Source: Thermosipho japonicus (lineage in GTDB: Bacteria; Thermotogota; Thermotogae; Thermotogales; Fervidobacteriaceae). From it: a stretch of DNA of 64,000 nucleotides. The stretch lies in NCBI RefSeq assembly GCF_014201655.1, contig NZ_JACHEX010000001.1:248001-312000 (forward strand), in the 5' to 3' direction. Positions 47,926-56,470 of the stretch are shown here, in pieces (the stretch's first letter is position 1; the number at the start of each line of letters is the position of its first letter). The translations under genes were made by a program, and so were the position numbers. The notes below the pieces were generated by a model, which was not told where the DNA came from, did no database searches, and saw only the letters and a program-made list of their open reading frames with translations.

Positions 47926-48388
47926 TTTCCCACGTCCTTATAAGTTCATCTATCCATTTATTCAAATTAAAATCTTCTAAAGCATCACACAAATATCTTT
48001 TTTCCGGGGTTCCTTGTTTGGCTATTTTTTGCCATACAGCCCATGCTACACCTTTACTTTTCTTTCCTCTTATCCGCAATTGTTGCTGTACCCACTTTAA
48101 AATTGGTTCAAATGGTGCTCTATGTGGTTTTGTGCCATACTCTACAAACGGAGCATATTGCATGTTAGTAAACACTTTGACTTTGTCATAACTCAAGTCT
48201 TTAACCGTCCAATGTTGAGCTAAAGCACCTGTGTTAGTTGCTCTTTCTTTTATGTTTTCAACAATTATATCTTCAAGTTCCATCCCTGCTGCCAATAGAA
48301 CTTTACGTAAAACCTCACGAAATCTGTCGTCTGATACATACTTTCTGATTTTAACCAACTGTTTTTTGTCAACACTTATGTCAATCAT
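47918..48388 (-). CDS. HK97 gp10-like head-tail connector protein
   Basis: This 156-residue protein has the family signature MQYAPFVEYGTKPH near the middle, an N-terminal alpha-helical VDKKQLVKIRKYV, and a C-terminal helix. HK97 gp10-like proteins sit at the neck between head and tail. ATG 48388 is preferred over GTG 48397, which lies in the ribosome site. It ends with TAG, one of the phage genes showing that TAG is a normal stop here. Confidence 0.82.
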   Translation of the reverse strand: MIDISVDKKQLVKIRKYVSDDRFREVLRKVLLAAGMELEDIIVENIKERATNTGALAQHWTVKDLSYDKVKVFTNMQYAPFVEYGTKPHRAPFEPILKWVQQQLRIRGKKSKGVAWAVWQKIAKQGTPEKRYLCDALEDFNLNKWIDELIRTWENV

Positions 48389-48855
48389 AAATCCCACCCG
48401 CGTGCTGATCTGTAATAATTTGCTAAGTATCTAAGATGTGGTTTAGTGTTGTCATATTGCTGTGAAGCATTCTGTATTGAGTAGGAATTAAGCTTCTGAA
48501 AATCTCCCATGATCATTTCATAACAATCGGCAAGAACATTATTCCAATCTATTACCTTTGCCTGAACTACTACAATTCCATTAACAGCATTTGTAAATGT
48601 AATTTCGCCCGTTTCTTTGTCTAGTGTAAAATCTGTTGTTTCAACGCTGTCTATAAACACTCTTTCTGTGTAGGTTTCATCTAAATGTCTGTACGGTATC
48701 TGGTATATCTTTCCTTCAAAGTCCTTTGGTTCTGCAACTATCAACCTGATTTCTGAATTATCCTTAATAATCTGCTGTAATTCTGCATCTGTAAAAATCT
48801 GGTTGTTAGTATCTTTATCAGGAATTTTCATTCTGATGTATTCTAGATTAGTCAT
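48385..48855 (-). CDS. Head-tail adaptor protein
   Basis: This 156-residue protein starts MTNLEYIRMKIPD and has a C-terminal helical part (DWNNVLADCYEMIMGD) typical of gp6/gp15-like adaptors that bind below the portal. It has a beta insertion (VFIDSVETTDFTLDKETG). It overlaps the next gene by 4 bases. The role is inferred from order and helical pattern. Confidence 0.7.
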   Translation of the reverse strand: MTNLEYIRMKIPDKDTNNQIFTDAELQQIIKDNSEIRLIVAEPKDFEGKIYQIPYRHLDETYTERVFIDSVETTDFTLDKETGEITFTNAVNGIVVVQAKVIDWNNVLADCYEMIMGDFQKLNSYSIQNASQQYDNTKPHLRYLANYYRSARGWDL

Positions 48856-48860
48856 TCACA

Positions 48861-49019
48861 TCACTTCCTTTTGCGTTTCTTTGGTTTAGCTTGTTTTTTA
48901 ACTTCTTCTACCTCCCTTTCAACCTCTGGTTCTTTTTCTAGCTCGTGTTTAAGCTCAACTTCCTTTGATTCAGGTTTATTATTCTGTTCATAATGTCTGC
49001 GAAGTGCTCCGATACCCAT
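48861..49019 (-). CDS. Small basic/acidic phage protein between capsid and connector genes
   Basis: This 52-residue reading frame runs from ATG 49019 to TGA 48861, with GAGGTGA before the start. The N-terminus MGIGALRRHY is followed by an almost purely charged stretch of Glu and Lys, ending in KPKKRKRK. Similar short charged proteins occur between capsid and adaptor genes in SPP1-like and other phages, some involved in DNA packaging end or capsid stabilisation. No specific function can be shown. Confidence 0.65.
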   Translation of the reverse strand: MGIGALRRHYEQNNKPESKEVELKHELEKEPEVEREVEEVKKQAKPKKRKRK

Positions 49020-49035
49020 TCTTTCACCTCACTAA

Positions 49036-49062
49036 AAAAGAGAGCGGGATTAACCCGCCCTC
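49036..49062 (-). terminator. Terminator-like hairpin after the major capsid gene
   Basis: GCGGG / CCCGC arms (49044-49058) with loop ATTAA and outer pairs are followed on the minus strand by CTCTTTTTT. It lies between the capsid stop and the ribosome site of the next small gene, leaving no space for a new promoter. Confidence 0.78.
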
Positions 49063-49064
49063 AA

Positions 49065-49898
49065 TTATTGTGTGATTATCTTAACTACTCTGTTTTCGTC
49101 CAAGAGTTTGACTGCATAGTGCATTGTTCCAGCAATTACTGTTGTTCTTTTTAAGATGTCCCTATCTTGTTCAATCTTGAGTTGTCTCTTGTATGCAAGT
49201 GCAACTGCGTTCTTTCTTAATAACAATGCAGTGTATGTATCTGGTGTTCCAGCTGTTTTGGTTATTCTATCGGAAATCACAACAGGAATTCCTGCGACTT
49301 TTCCAATTGCTGCATAGCCGTTTACCATAACTGGTTGTCCGAATGCTGCTGCATTAATGAAATTGCTATCTTTTAACAAGTCAGCTGCTTGTTTTGAGTG
49401 AACTACAAGTGCAAGAATGTCATCATAGTTTTCACCAAATTTTGCAAGTGCTTGAACTATTGCATTATAATCAATTACTCCAGTTGCTGAATAATCAACG
49501 GCAAGTGTAGTGCTTTCAAGTTCGGCTTTAATATCGCTATCAACTTTGTTAGCAATAACAATTCCAAGTTGTCTTGCAGCTTCGCTTATTGGATCTCCAA
49601 TTGCAGTTAAAACAGCTGTATCGGAAATTTCAACTGCTTTACCTATTTCTTTGATTACTGCTGATACGTCAGATGTTCCAAGTACTTCAGTTCCCATTGC
49701 TGTTGCTTCTGTTAAATCAGTTGCTTCGCTTAATGTTCCCCATTTTGGAAAGTGAATTGTATCGCCAGGTTTTCCAACCAAATTATTGTAAACAGTAGCA
49801 AATTTTAAAAGTTTGGCTTTTGATGTAAATTCACCTTCAACAATATTTGAAAATACTTCTGGAACTACCATGTTAGTTTTTAATGTTTCGTTTGCCAT
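49065..49898 (-). CDS. Major capsid protein, HK97 fold
   Basis: This 277-residue protein has the typical N-terminus MANETLKTNMVVPEVFSNIV, a GDTIHFPKWG strand, a spine-helix region with EAARQLGIVIANKVDSDI, and an A-domain with AIGKVAGIPVVISD. It resembles SPP1 gp13/N4-gp56-type capsid proteins. It follows the scaffold gene by 5 bases. No prohead protease domain is seen nearby. GGAGGTTGAT precedes the ATG. Confidence 0.88.
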   Translation of the reverse strand: MANETLKTNMVVPEVFSNIVEGEFTSKAKLLKFATVYNNLVGKPGDTIHFPKWGTLSEATDLTEATAMGTEVLGTSDVSAVIKEIGKAVEISDTAVLTAIGDPISEAARQLGIVIANKVDSDIKAELESTTLAVDYSATGVIDYNAIVQALAKFGENYDDILALVVHSKQAADLLKDSNFINAAAFGQPVMVNGYAAIGKVAGIPVVISDRITKTAGTPDTYTALLLRKNAVALAYKRQLKIEQDRDILKRTTVIAGTMHYAVKLLDENRVVKIITQ

Positions 49899-49903
49899 TT
49901 AAA

Positions 49904-50590
49904 TCAACCTCCTTGCATTAATTTATTGTATAGGTCAGGATATTTTGTGAATATCTCTACCTGTTTTTCATACGGTAAGCTTAAAAGTTCATCGCGTGTT
50001 TTTGGTAATGCTTCTGGTATGTTTGAAGATTGCGTAAATGATCCAGCTTCTAGACTTTTCAACTTCTCATTTACTTTGGCTTCTACCAATTCGTTTATCT
50101 TCTGTGCTACTGAATCAAGTGTGGAAACTAATTGCTCTTTAGCTTCAGTTAGTGACAAATCTGCTAACGGATCTACGTTGATTAATACTCCAAATTCATT
50201 TGGTAAACCTTTTGCCTGTAAGTATGTGTTTTTAAGATCTTCAAGTGCTTCTTTTCTTTCCTGCCTCAAGAGTTGTTCATATTGCCCTTTTTCCTTCATC
50301 TTCTCTATTTCTGCCTGTTTCTTCAATTTCTCCTCCCTTGTTTTTATTGCTCTAGTAACTGCACTATCAATCTGACTTTGTAATTCTTTTTTTGTCATAA
50401 TCGCAACATCTTCAGGATTGAGCCCCAGCTGTATAGCTGTTGCTCTTAATACTTCAATAGGATCTCCATCGTCTTTTATTGCTTCTTCTTGGTTTGTGTT
50501 TTCTACTGGCTTTTGTTCCTGTTGAGTTGCATTTTCATCCCCCTCTGCAAAGAGTTGGATGTCAATGCCCCTCTTTTCCAATTCACTCAT
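49904..50590 (-). CDS. Capsid scaffolding protein
   Basis: This 228-residue, highly charged, mostly helical coiled-coil protein (about 65-175, with KKQAEIEKMKEKGQYEQLL-like heptads) lies directly upstream of the capsid gene. The start has an LFAEG-like phage scaffold signature (IQLFAEGDE). It should guide procapsid assembly and leave afterwards. It resembles DUF4355-type scaffolds, a judgement from pattern not from a search. GGGAGG precedes ATG 50590. Confidence 0.82.
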   Translation of the reverse strand: MSELEKRGIDIQLFAEGDENATQQEQKPVENTNQEEAIKDDGDPIEVLRATAIQLGLNPEDVAIMTKKELQSQIDSAVTRAIKTREEKLKKQAEIEKMKEKGQYEQLLRQERKEALEDLKNTYLQAKGLPNEFGVLINVDPLADLSLTEAKEQLVSTLDSVAQKINELVEAKVNEKLKSLEAGSFTQSSNIPEALPKTRDELLSLPYEKQVEIFTKYPDLYNKLMQGG

Positions 50591-50611
50591 GCTAATACCT
50601 CCCTTTTATTT

Positions 50612-50878
50612 TTATTCTTTACTTGCCCAAGGACATTTGTACTGAATTGCAAGGCTTTTTGCCTTGCTTGCTATCTCTGCATCTTTATTCATCATGGCTC
50701 TTCTATATGCTGCAAGTAGTCCAGCACATGAAGGCTTCCATTGCCCGTTTACTTTTTTCTTATATGGATATCTTCTTTTTTTTGGATCCAGAAATACATG
50801 TGCTGGCATATCTTCACGCTTTGAAGAGCCTACTGGTGGTACATTACCCCAAGTCCTGTCTTTTAAAACATCAGCCAT
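50612..50878 (-). CDS. Small phage head-region protein
   Basis: This 88-residue basic protein has a central MPAHVFLDPKKRRYPYK and an AAYRRAMMNKD helix, ending in CPWASKE. Similar short proteins with a 'P-x-x-x-F-x-D-P-x-x-R-R-x-P' core occur near phage prohead genes (a DUF6582-like pattern, uncertain). It sits between minor head and scaffold genes. The function is unknown. AGGTGGTGATTC lies before the ATG. Confidence 0.65.
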   Translation of the reverse strand: MADVLKDRTWGNVPPVGSSKREDMPAHVFLDPKKRRYPYKKKVNGQWKPSCAGLLAAYRRAMMNKDAEIASKAKSLAIQYKCPWASKE

Positions 50879-50892
50879 GAATCACCACCTCA

Positions 50893-51696
50893 CTACTGAT
50901 TTAGAAATTGGTTTCCAATTAACTTAGCAGGCTTTGGTAAAGCTAACAGTCTGTGCCTACATTGAATATGTGGATGTAAAAACGTTCCATGGTCTGCTCG
51001 GATTTCTAGACCTTTTAATTTACGTGGATTTGTTTCAATATATCGTTCAATTTCGTTTTTAGTCCATGGTTCTTCCTGCGTTAGTTTTTTTCTGTTTGCA
51101 CACCACGCCGTGGTTCTTGAATCACTCGGCCCAGACCATTTGAATTTGTCAATTACTTCTTCGTATTCTACATACGTTCTCCAAATTCCTTGTTGCATTG
51201 CATGACCAACTTGATCTCTTACCATTACAGTTATACGCCGTTTTGCCGTTGGTGGAATTTGTTTGATAAGAATTTTTGCTAGTACATCGTTAGGTGTTCC
51301 AGATATTATTCCTGCTGTAAGTGTGTTTTCAATTATTCGCATTAAATCGCCTGCGTAGTTCTTCATAACAGTGTGTTCAAAACTCATAAAATTTTCGTTA
51401 AACCACAGCATGGCATTTGAAGGGACACCCGAAAATGGTTGATTAATTGTTGAATGAGCTAATTTACTAGACAACTTAAATGTATTCAGCAGCTCCTTGT
51501 TTAAATATTTTTCAAATTCTGATATGTAGCTTTCTGTTTGTTGCTGAATTTGAATTTTTAACCACTCTAAAGTTCTTGTACCAATTTCGTTTGTCATTAA
51601 CAATCCAATCAATCTTTCAAGTAGTTGCTTTAAGAGTGATAAATTACGTTGTATCAGTCTTCGTTCAATCCTATTTAGGTTTTTGTCCAGGTTCAT
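50893..51696 (-). CDS. Minor head protein, SPP1 gp7/Mu gpF-like
   Basis: This 267-residue, mostly helical protein has a C-terminal domain with SGPSDSRTTAWC, a DHGTFLHPHIQCRHRLL-like motif and basic residues, as in the SPP1 gp7/Mu gpF family. These proteins enter the procapsid with the portal and help DNA exit. Its start overlaps the portal stop by 26 bases, the usual portal-minor head coupling. Confidence 0.82.
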   Translation of the reverse strand: MNLDKNLNRIERRLIQRNLSLLKQLLERLIGLLMTNEIGTRTLEWLKIQIQQQTESYISEFEKYLNKELLNTFKLSSKLAHSTINQPFSGVPSNAMLWFNENFMSFEHTVMKNYAGDLMRIIENTLTAGIISGTPNDVLAKILIKQIPPTAKRRITVMVRDQVGHAMQQGIWRTYVEYEEVIDKFKWSGPSDSRTTAWCANRKKLTQEEPWTKNEIERYIETNPRKLKGLEIRADHGTFLHPHIQCRHRLLALPKPAKLIGNQFLNQ

Positions 51697-52903
51697 TGTC
51701 CATCATCTCCATATACCAGCTGTTTTCTTCCTCAATTTTTTTCTGTTCGCTTTCGTAGTCAAAACCTAATGCTTCAGCAACCGTTTTTTTGCTGACTAAT
51801 CCCATGCTGATTAAATTAATCCATTTATTCAAATCTTCTACTTCATCTGCTGGAATTACAGGATCTACATTTACCTGTACCTCGTTAACAACAACCCCGT
51901 CCATTGCGAGTGCAAGCTTTGCAAGCTTTTTAATGCCTTCAAAATAAACAGATCTATAGTTTTTAATCTTCTTGATTAGTTTGGAAAGTTTAAGTTTTAA
52001 AGCATATCCAGAAATATTGCCAAGGTCGTTAAGAATAAGCTCTGGACATTTATTGCGTAAATAGTTCTCTAACATTTCGTACTTCTTTAACATCGAAGGA
52101 ATTACGTTTCCGTTGTATTCCAAGATCTTAAGTTCTGCATTATCTGGCGTGGACCATACATTGTGTTCTTGCTTTAAGTTTGAAGCATCTCTAATTCCAC
52201 TTGCTATGATTCTTGGCTTTGCATATATATCTTCAATTGCAGATATTCTGGATAAAGTAGAATTCATCTCGTCTATGGTATCCCCTATCCTCTCGAGTTC
52301 ACTTTCACCCCACACAGGATCCTTTAAACTCGGCGTATTTGCTACATGTATAAGCCAAAATTCACCGTATCTGTTTGGTATGTCCTTTACTAACTTGTCA
52401 CCTATGTAAATCTGCACTCTATCTTTTGTATAAACTTCTTTTACATTTAACGTACTTTCCTTGTGCTTCATGCTGTATTCATACACCCAAGCTACAACCT
52501 GCCCATATTCCATAACATAATCGAGTGTTCCATTCAAAAGTTTTACAATCCCTATTCGTATCTGTCCGTTATCATCACGCCCAATCTTTAAAGCACTATC
52601 TCCTAAAATCAAGCCCTGGATAACAAACAATCTTGCAGTCTTGTCAAAGTTGTTTTGTTTTAATATTTCATTTAGTTTGTTTGTTGCATTTTCGTTATCT
52701 GGTACTACAAGTTCAAAATTGTCGCCAAATATAAGCGAATAATCAGTTGATATAATCTCGTATGCATAGTCGACAAGGCTTTTTGTAATATGTTTTAAGT
52801 TTCCTTTTGAGTCGTAATCTATAAACAATCCTTTTTGTTTGCAATAGTTTTCGGTATATTCACCGTAAAAAAGGACAAATAATTCGTAATAGTTTTTCGC
52901 CAT
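51671..52903 (-). CDS. Portal protein, SPP1 gp6-like
   Basis: This 410-residue protein has the portal pattern: clip and wing regions with YEIISTDYSLIFGD, GLILGDSALKIGRD, an IPNRYGEFWLIHVANTP strand, and helical stem with ISGYALKLKLSKL. It forms the dodecameric channel for DNA entry. It lies 13 bases after TerL and overlaps the minor head gene. It ends with TAG, which shows that amber stops function in the late genes. Confidence 0.88.
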   Translation of the reverse strand: MAKNYYELFVLFYGEYTENYCKQKGLFIDYDSKGNLKHITKSLVDYAYEIISTDYSLIFGDNFELVVPDNENATNKLNEILKQNNFDKTARLFVIQGLILGDSALKIGRDDNGQIRIGIVKLLNGTLDYVMEYGQVVAWVYEYSMKHKESTLNVKEVYTKDRVQIYIGDKLVKDIPNRYGEFWLIHVANTPSLKDPVWGESELERIGDTIDEMNSTLSRISAIEDIYAKPRIIASGIRDASNLKQEHNVWSTPDNAELKILEYNGNVIPSMLKKYEMLENYLRNKCPELILNDLGNISGYALKLKLSKLIKKIKNYRSVYFEGIKKLAKLALAMDGVVVNEVQVNVDPVIPADEVEDLNKWINLISMGLVSKKTVAEALGFDYESEQKKIEEENSWYMEMMDNEPGQKPK

Positions 52904-52916
52904 CTATTTCACCACC

Positions 52917-54185
52917 TTACACAATGTCCAGATTAAAGCTCTTTGCTTCTTGTTTGTTCGTGGCACCGTAAACAGCAAGCGCTAAAGCCATTACACAGTC
53001 ATCGTGGTAACCGTACCTTGCTTCTAATTTCATAGTTCCTGTTGGCCTCATTTCGTATTCAAAATATCTCAACTCATCGATTAATTCTGGGATCCTTGGA
53101 ATAACAATTTCTTTATTTTCCATTTTTCCACGCAGAGTATCAATAATTTGTTGTTTACTCTGTGAAGTAAATTTAAACGGTTCTAAATAAACGCCTTTTT
53201 CAGTTAATGCTTCCCAAATTGGATCTCCAACGCCTGTAGCATCTATATAACCGTGTGCATTATATTCTTTTTGCACATCAGCAATTCTATTCACCACATA
53301 ACTCCATGGCTTACGATTAAAGCGTTCAAAATACACTAATTTACCATCTTGGTTTAAAACAATAATCACGGTCCAGTCTTCATACTTTGCAACGTCAACT
53401 CCCATGTAGTAAACGCTATTATCTTCCTTAGAAACAGGGATTTGATAATCTTCAACAACCGAATCAATTAAATGCCATGGAAATACCAGATCTTGCTCAT
53501 CAACAAATTCAGCAAGATATTCAATTCTCCAACGCAAGGAACTTTCACCATATTCACTTTTCTTGGCTTCTAGAAATTCGTGTGATATGTATGGATTAGC
53601 AGATGATGGGAATTGGAATGATACATATCCTGGAACTCCTTCTAATCCTTTCATGTATGTTTCCCAGAAATGATTCTTGCCATATGGAGTAGATATTTTT
53701 ATCATTTGCCCGTTGTAGTCAGCTAACATCGGTTCTATAACTTCATAAACCGCTTCATCTTTAATAAATGCTGCTTCGTCTAGTATTACTCTGTGTGCTT
53801 TTCTACCTCTCAAGTTGTGATATTTATCAGCAGATCTTGCGTGTATTTCTGAATTATGTAAAAACTTTAAAATTGGATACGGTGAGTATTTAATCTTTTC
53901 AATTAACCCTTGCCATGGAGATTTTGAAAGAAATTTCAGTATTGTTTCAAAAATAACTGTAGATTGATCATAAGTTGGTGCAATGATAAATTGGATTGTT
54001 TGTGGATGTTTGAATGAATAAAACAAAGAATCTATTGCCATTGCTTCTGATTTCCCAAATCTTCTTCCAGCTGCTATTGTTATAACCTGTCCCTTTGCTC
54101 GTAAAATAGTTTTTTGTGCTTCATGCGCAGTCCAGTTAAAAAATTTCTCTGCAAATAAGACAGGATCATTCTTCCACGTTCTCAT
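52917..54185 (-). CDS. Terminase large subunit (TerL)
   Basis: This 422-residue packaging motor has an N-terminal ATPase with Walker A AAGRRFGKSE (near 40) and Walker B RVILDEAAF, and a C-terminal RNase H-like nuclease with MGVDVAKYEDWT, GYIDATGVGD and YHDDCVMALALA carrying the acidic metal ligands. It cuts and pumps phage DNA. All motifs are intact. It overlaps terS by 20 bases. The type resembles headful-packaging SPP1/T4-like terminases more than cos ones. Confidence 0.94.
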   Translation of the reverse strand: MRTWKNDPVLFAEKFFNWTAHEAQKTILRAKGQVITIAAGRRFGKSEAMAIDSLFYSFKHPQTIQFIIAPTYDQSTVIFETILKFLSKSPWQGLIEKIKYSPYPILKFLHNSEIHARSADKYHNLRGRKAHRVILDEAAFIKDEAVYEVIEPMLADYNGQMIKISTPYGKNHFWETYMKGLEGVPGYVSFQFPSSANPYISHEFLEAKKSEYGESSLRWRIEYLAEFVDEQDLVFPWHLIDSVVEDYQIPVSKEDNSVYYMGVDVAKYEDWTVIIVLNQDGKLVYFERFNRKPWSYVVNRIADVQKEYNAHGYIDATGVGDPIWEALTEKGVYLEPFKFTSQSKQQIIDTLRGKMENKEIVIPRIPELIDELRYFEYEMRPTGTMKLEARYGYHDDCVMALALAVYGATNKQEAKSFNLDIV

Positions 54186-54666
54186 CCTCCCACATCTCCT
54201 TGAGTAGTTTCACCAAATCATCTTTTGCTGTGGTACCAAGCTTTTCCATTTTCATTTTCATTGCTCTAATTGCCTCTCTTGATGCATTGCTCCATGTAGA
54301 ATTCCATACTTCTACAGATCTCGGACGTGTAGCTTCTTTTATCCTTTCAAACGCAATTTTGCGCAGTTCTTTTGATTCCCGCATAATAGAATCAAGCTCT
54401 TCTATCTCATCCAGCTCTTCCTCAACAAATTTTTTCATCCGCTTTTCTGGATTGTCCGATTTCTTTTTAATATATTCTTTCTGGACAACTTCTTTTACAT
54501 TGAAGTGTTTTGACATGTGGTTTTTAATTGCAACATGGCTTATTTTTTCATTAAAGCTTTCTTCCAACCATCTACTTATGGCAGACGCACTCATTCCATT
54601 TTGATACCTTTCTTCTATTTCTTCACGATGTGTTGAATTACATACTTTACAACGTGCCTGATACAT
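54166..54666 (-). CDS. Terminase small subunit (TerS)
   Basis: This 166-residue protein has an N-terminal CKVC pair and a helix-turn-helix (GMSASAISRWLEESFNEKIS), a charged helical oligomerisation region (EELDEIEELDSIMRESK) and a C-terminal helix that would contact TerL. It recognises the packaging site. GGTGGTGAT lies before ATG 54666, and the iterated repeats directly upstream (54683-54742) are a good candidate for its binding site. Confidence 0.8.
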   Translation of the reverse strand: MYQARCKVCNSTHREEIEERYQNGMSASAISRWLEESFNEKISHVAIKNHMSKHFNVKEVVQKEYIKKKSDNPEKRMKKFVEEELDEIEELDSIMRESKELRKIAFERIKEATRPRSVEVWNSTWSNASREAIRAMKMKMEKLGTTAKDDLVKLLKEMWEDENVEE

Positions 54667-54682
54667 GTTTTATCACCACCTT

Positions 54683-54742
54683 AAAGGTTGAAAGGTTTCT
54701 TGTAAGGTTGAAAGGTTGAAAGGATACCACTTCTCCCCTTTC
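54683..54742. repeat. Iterated AAGGTTGAAAGG repeats upstream of terS, candidate packaging site
   Basis: The motif AAGGTTGAAAGGTT is present at 54684-54697 and again, partly doubled, at 54704-54723. An inverted partial copy (CCTTTCAAG) is at 54737-54745. The repeats lie between the zinc-knuckle gene and terS. In SPP1-like phages the pac site lies at terS. The spacing near one helical turn fits an oligomeric TerS ring. Confidence 0.5.
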
Positions 54743-54776
54743 AAGATCTCTTTCAGCGCCCTATTCTGTCGGTTAG

Positions 54777-54950
54777 TCAGTTTTTATCTTTTTGTTCTTT
54801 CCCTTTTTTCTCAACTTTATTTTCTTTCATCTCAAACTTTTTACAAGCTGCCGTTTTTTCCCAAGCAATTTTACCTGTACGAGTACACAAACCATCCCAA
54901 AAATTAGGAATCATTGCAAAATACTTGCAATTCTTACAAGTATGCTTCAT
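54777..54950 (-). CDS. Small zinc-knuckle phage protein
   Basis: This 57-residue reading frame runs from ATG 54950 to TGA 54777, with AAAGGTGAG before the start. The N-terminal half has CKNCKYF, then C in GLCTRTG and C in TAACKKF, a four-Cys arrangement like small zinc fingers of phage packaging regions. The C-terminal third is a Lys/Glu-rich tail. It precedes terS. Function is unknown; nucleic acid binding is plausible. Confidence 0.65.
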   Translation of the reverse strand: MKHTCKNCKYFAMIPNFWDGLCTRTGKIAWEKTAACKKFEMKENKVEKKGKEQKDKN

Positions 54951-54960
54951 TTTCTCACCT

Positions 54961-55221
54961 TTAACTATTTTTGATAGCTTTTACCAGTTCAGGATTGTCT
55001 TTTATCAAGGTATAAATTCCATGTGCAAGTGCTTGAGCTGAGAAAAGTATTCCGTGAATAGCTTCATGGAGTAGAGTAAGTAGCATTCCTTTTTTGGAGT
55101 GTTTTTCTACGTTGATGATTCCTTCTACATAGTCAATATTTCCTACCATATCCCCGCCTAAATCATCGTGAAACTGCACTTCATATTCAAAACCGTTAAT
55201 CTTAAGTGTTTTAATATTCAT
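54961..55221 (-). CDS. Small putative metallopeptidase-like protein with HExxH motif
   Basis: This protein has 86 residues if started at ATG 55221 (longer from TTG 55251). The middle has LLHEAIHGILF, an H-E-x-x-H zinc motif in a helix, preceded by VEGIINVEKHSKKG. The shape recalls a minimal ImmA/IrrE- or SprT-like peptidase of the kind found in phages. The C-terminal ligand cannot be assigned with confidence. It lies at the head of the late genes, next to the cargo terminator. Proteolytic activity is inferred only. Confidence 0.6.
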   Translation of the reverse strand: MNIKTLKINGFEYEVQFHDDLGGDMVGNIDYVEGIINVEKHSKKGMLLTLLHEAIHGILFSAQALAHGIYTLIKDNPELVKAIKNS

Positions 55222-55333
55222 TAACCCACGCCCCTTTCCCACAGCGGGCAAGCTCTTTATCTAAATTCCCGCTACCATTTTGTTTGAAACTATTTTGGCT
55301 ATTTGCGCTTTAAAATTAACAATTTGGCAACAA

Positions 55334-55360
55334 AAAAGGGACCTGTGATAGGTCCCTTTT
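55334..55360. terminator. Bidirectional terminator closing the cargo segment
   Basis: Arms AAAAGGGACC / GGTCCCTTTT with a 7-base loop lie 30 bases after the stop of the nuclease-like gene. They separate the cargo operon from the late phage genes. Confidence 0.9.
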
Positions 55361-55390
55361 AGTTAGCAATTGACAAATTTTTTAAGGATT

Positions 55391-56470
55391 TTATTCTACT
55401 TCTTCGTCTTCTAAATTTACATCGTATTTAAATAAAGGCAATTCATATTGTTTTCTATAATTGTATATTTCTGAGGAAAGATTTTTCTTAATTAATCTTT
55501 CCAAGGTTTTTCTAGTTCGTGATTTTAATAAATCTTTTTCTTTATTAACTTTGTAAACTTTTAATTTGAGATTTGAATCACCTATTTTCTCTTCACGAAC
55601 TTCATTTAAATCAGTTAAGTATTTATTTTTACACAATAACTTATCTACTACATATTGAAACAATTTAATTATCCTTTGAGGTTCATGTAATTTTGATATT
55701 ATCTCGTAATCTAAGTTATTTGATGTTTGCTTCAAGACATCTAAGACAGTAAATGATTCATCTTTCCAATGATTTCTTATAATATACCCCATTAACAGAG
55801 CGAGGAAAACACTGCAATTTATTCTTTCTAATTCATTTAATTCATTTATCTTCCTTTTGTAAACATTTTTATGAATATTATAAGTTCGAAAATCGAATAA
55901 ACATATATTCTTTTTTGATAATCGTTTTATGTTAGCTAAAAGTTCAAAATCTTTTCCTGCAATTTTTTCTATGCTTAAATATATATTTTCGGTTTTTATT
56001 TTTATTACGGAAAAATCAAATTTTATTTCTGGTAACAAATTACTTAGACTTTTTAGGATTTCATTAGCGAGATTTTCTCTGTTTTCAACAAATGATAAAG
56101 TTAAGCCTTTAAATGTGGCATTTTTTAAAATTTTTAAACCACTTCCAACAAGAGAATTATCATCAATGTTATTGTATGATAATATTTGCTCTCTTTTTAT
56201 TATATTGTCTACTTTGGAACTGTCTTTATATTCGAACATTATTAATTTATATTTATCGGAAGAATAATTATCTTTATATTTTATTACAGCATCAGGATTT
56301 ATTCTTTGCCGTTTGGCAGAGAATGAAACCTCATAACGAATATAAATATTTCCGTTTAAATAATTAGTTTTAAATTCTTTTTCAATTTTTTTAATTACAC
56401 TAAAAAAAATATTCATAGATTCGATATTTTCTAGATATTTAGTTTTTTCACATTCATCATGTTGTCCCAA
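55391..56470 (-). CDS. Unrecognised cargo protein with PD-(D/E)XK nuclease signature
   Basis: This 359-residue protein matches no family I know. Residues 59-60 (PD in INPDAVIKY), 80-82 (ExK in FEYKDSS) and Q95 (REQILSY) have the order and spacing of a PD-(D/E)XK nuclease core, with E47 in a preceding strand as a possible further ligand. The C-terminal 200 residues are helical and charged. The start is TTG 56470, 8 bases after GGAGG, 14 bases inside the preceding gene. It forms a two-gene operon with that gene, is AT-rich, and is followed by a strong terminator. Likely a DNA-cutting defence or exclusion factor, but this is inference. Confidence 0.7.
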   Translation of the reverse strand: MGQHDECEKTKYLENIESMNIFFSVIKKIEKEFKTNYLNGNIYIRYEVSFSAKRQRINPDAVIKYKDNYSSDKYKLIMFEYKDSSKVDNIIKREQILSYNNIDDNSLVGSGLKILKNATFKGLTLSFVENRENLANEILKSLSNLLPEIKFDFSVIKIKTENIYLSIEKIAGKDFELLANIKRLSKKNICLFDFRTYNIHKNVYKRKINELNELERINCSVFLALLMGYIIRNHWKDESFTVLDVLKQTSNNLDYEIISKLHEPQRIIKLFQYVVDKLLCKNKYLTDLNEVREEKIGDSNLKLKVYKVNKEKDLLKSRTRKTLERLIKKNLSSEIYNYRKQYELPLFKYDVNLEDEEVE

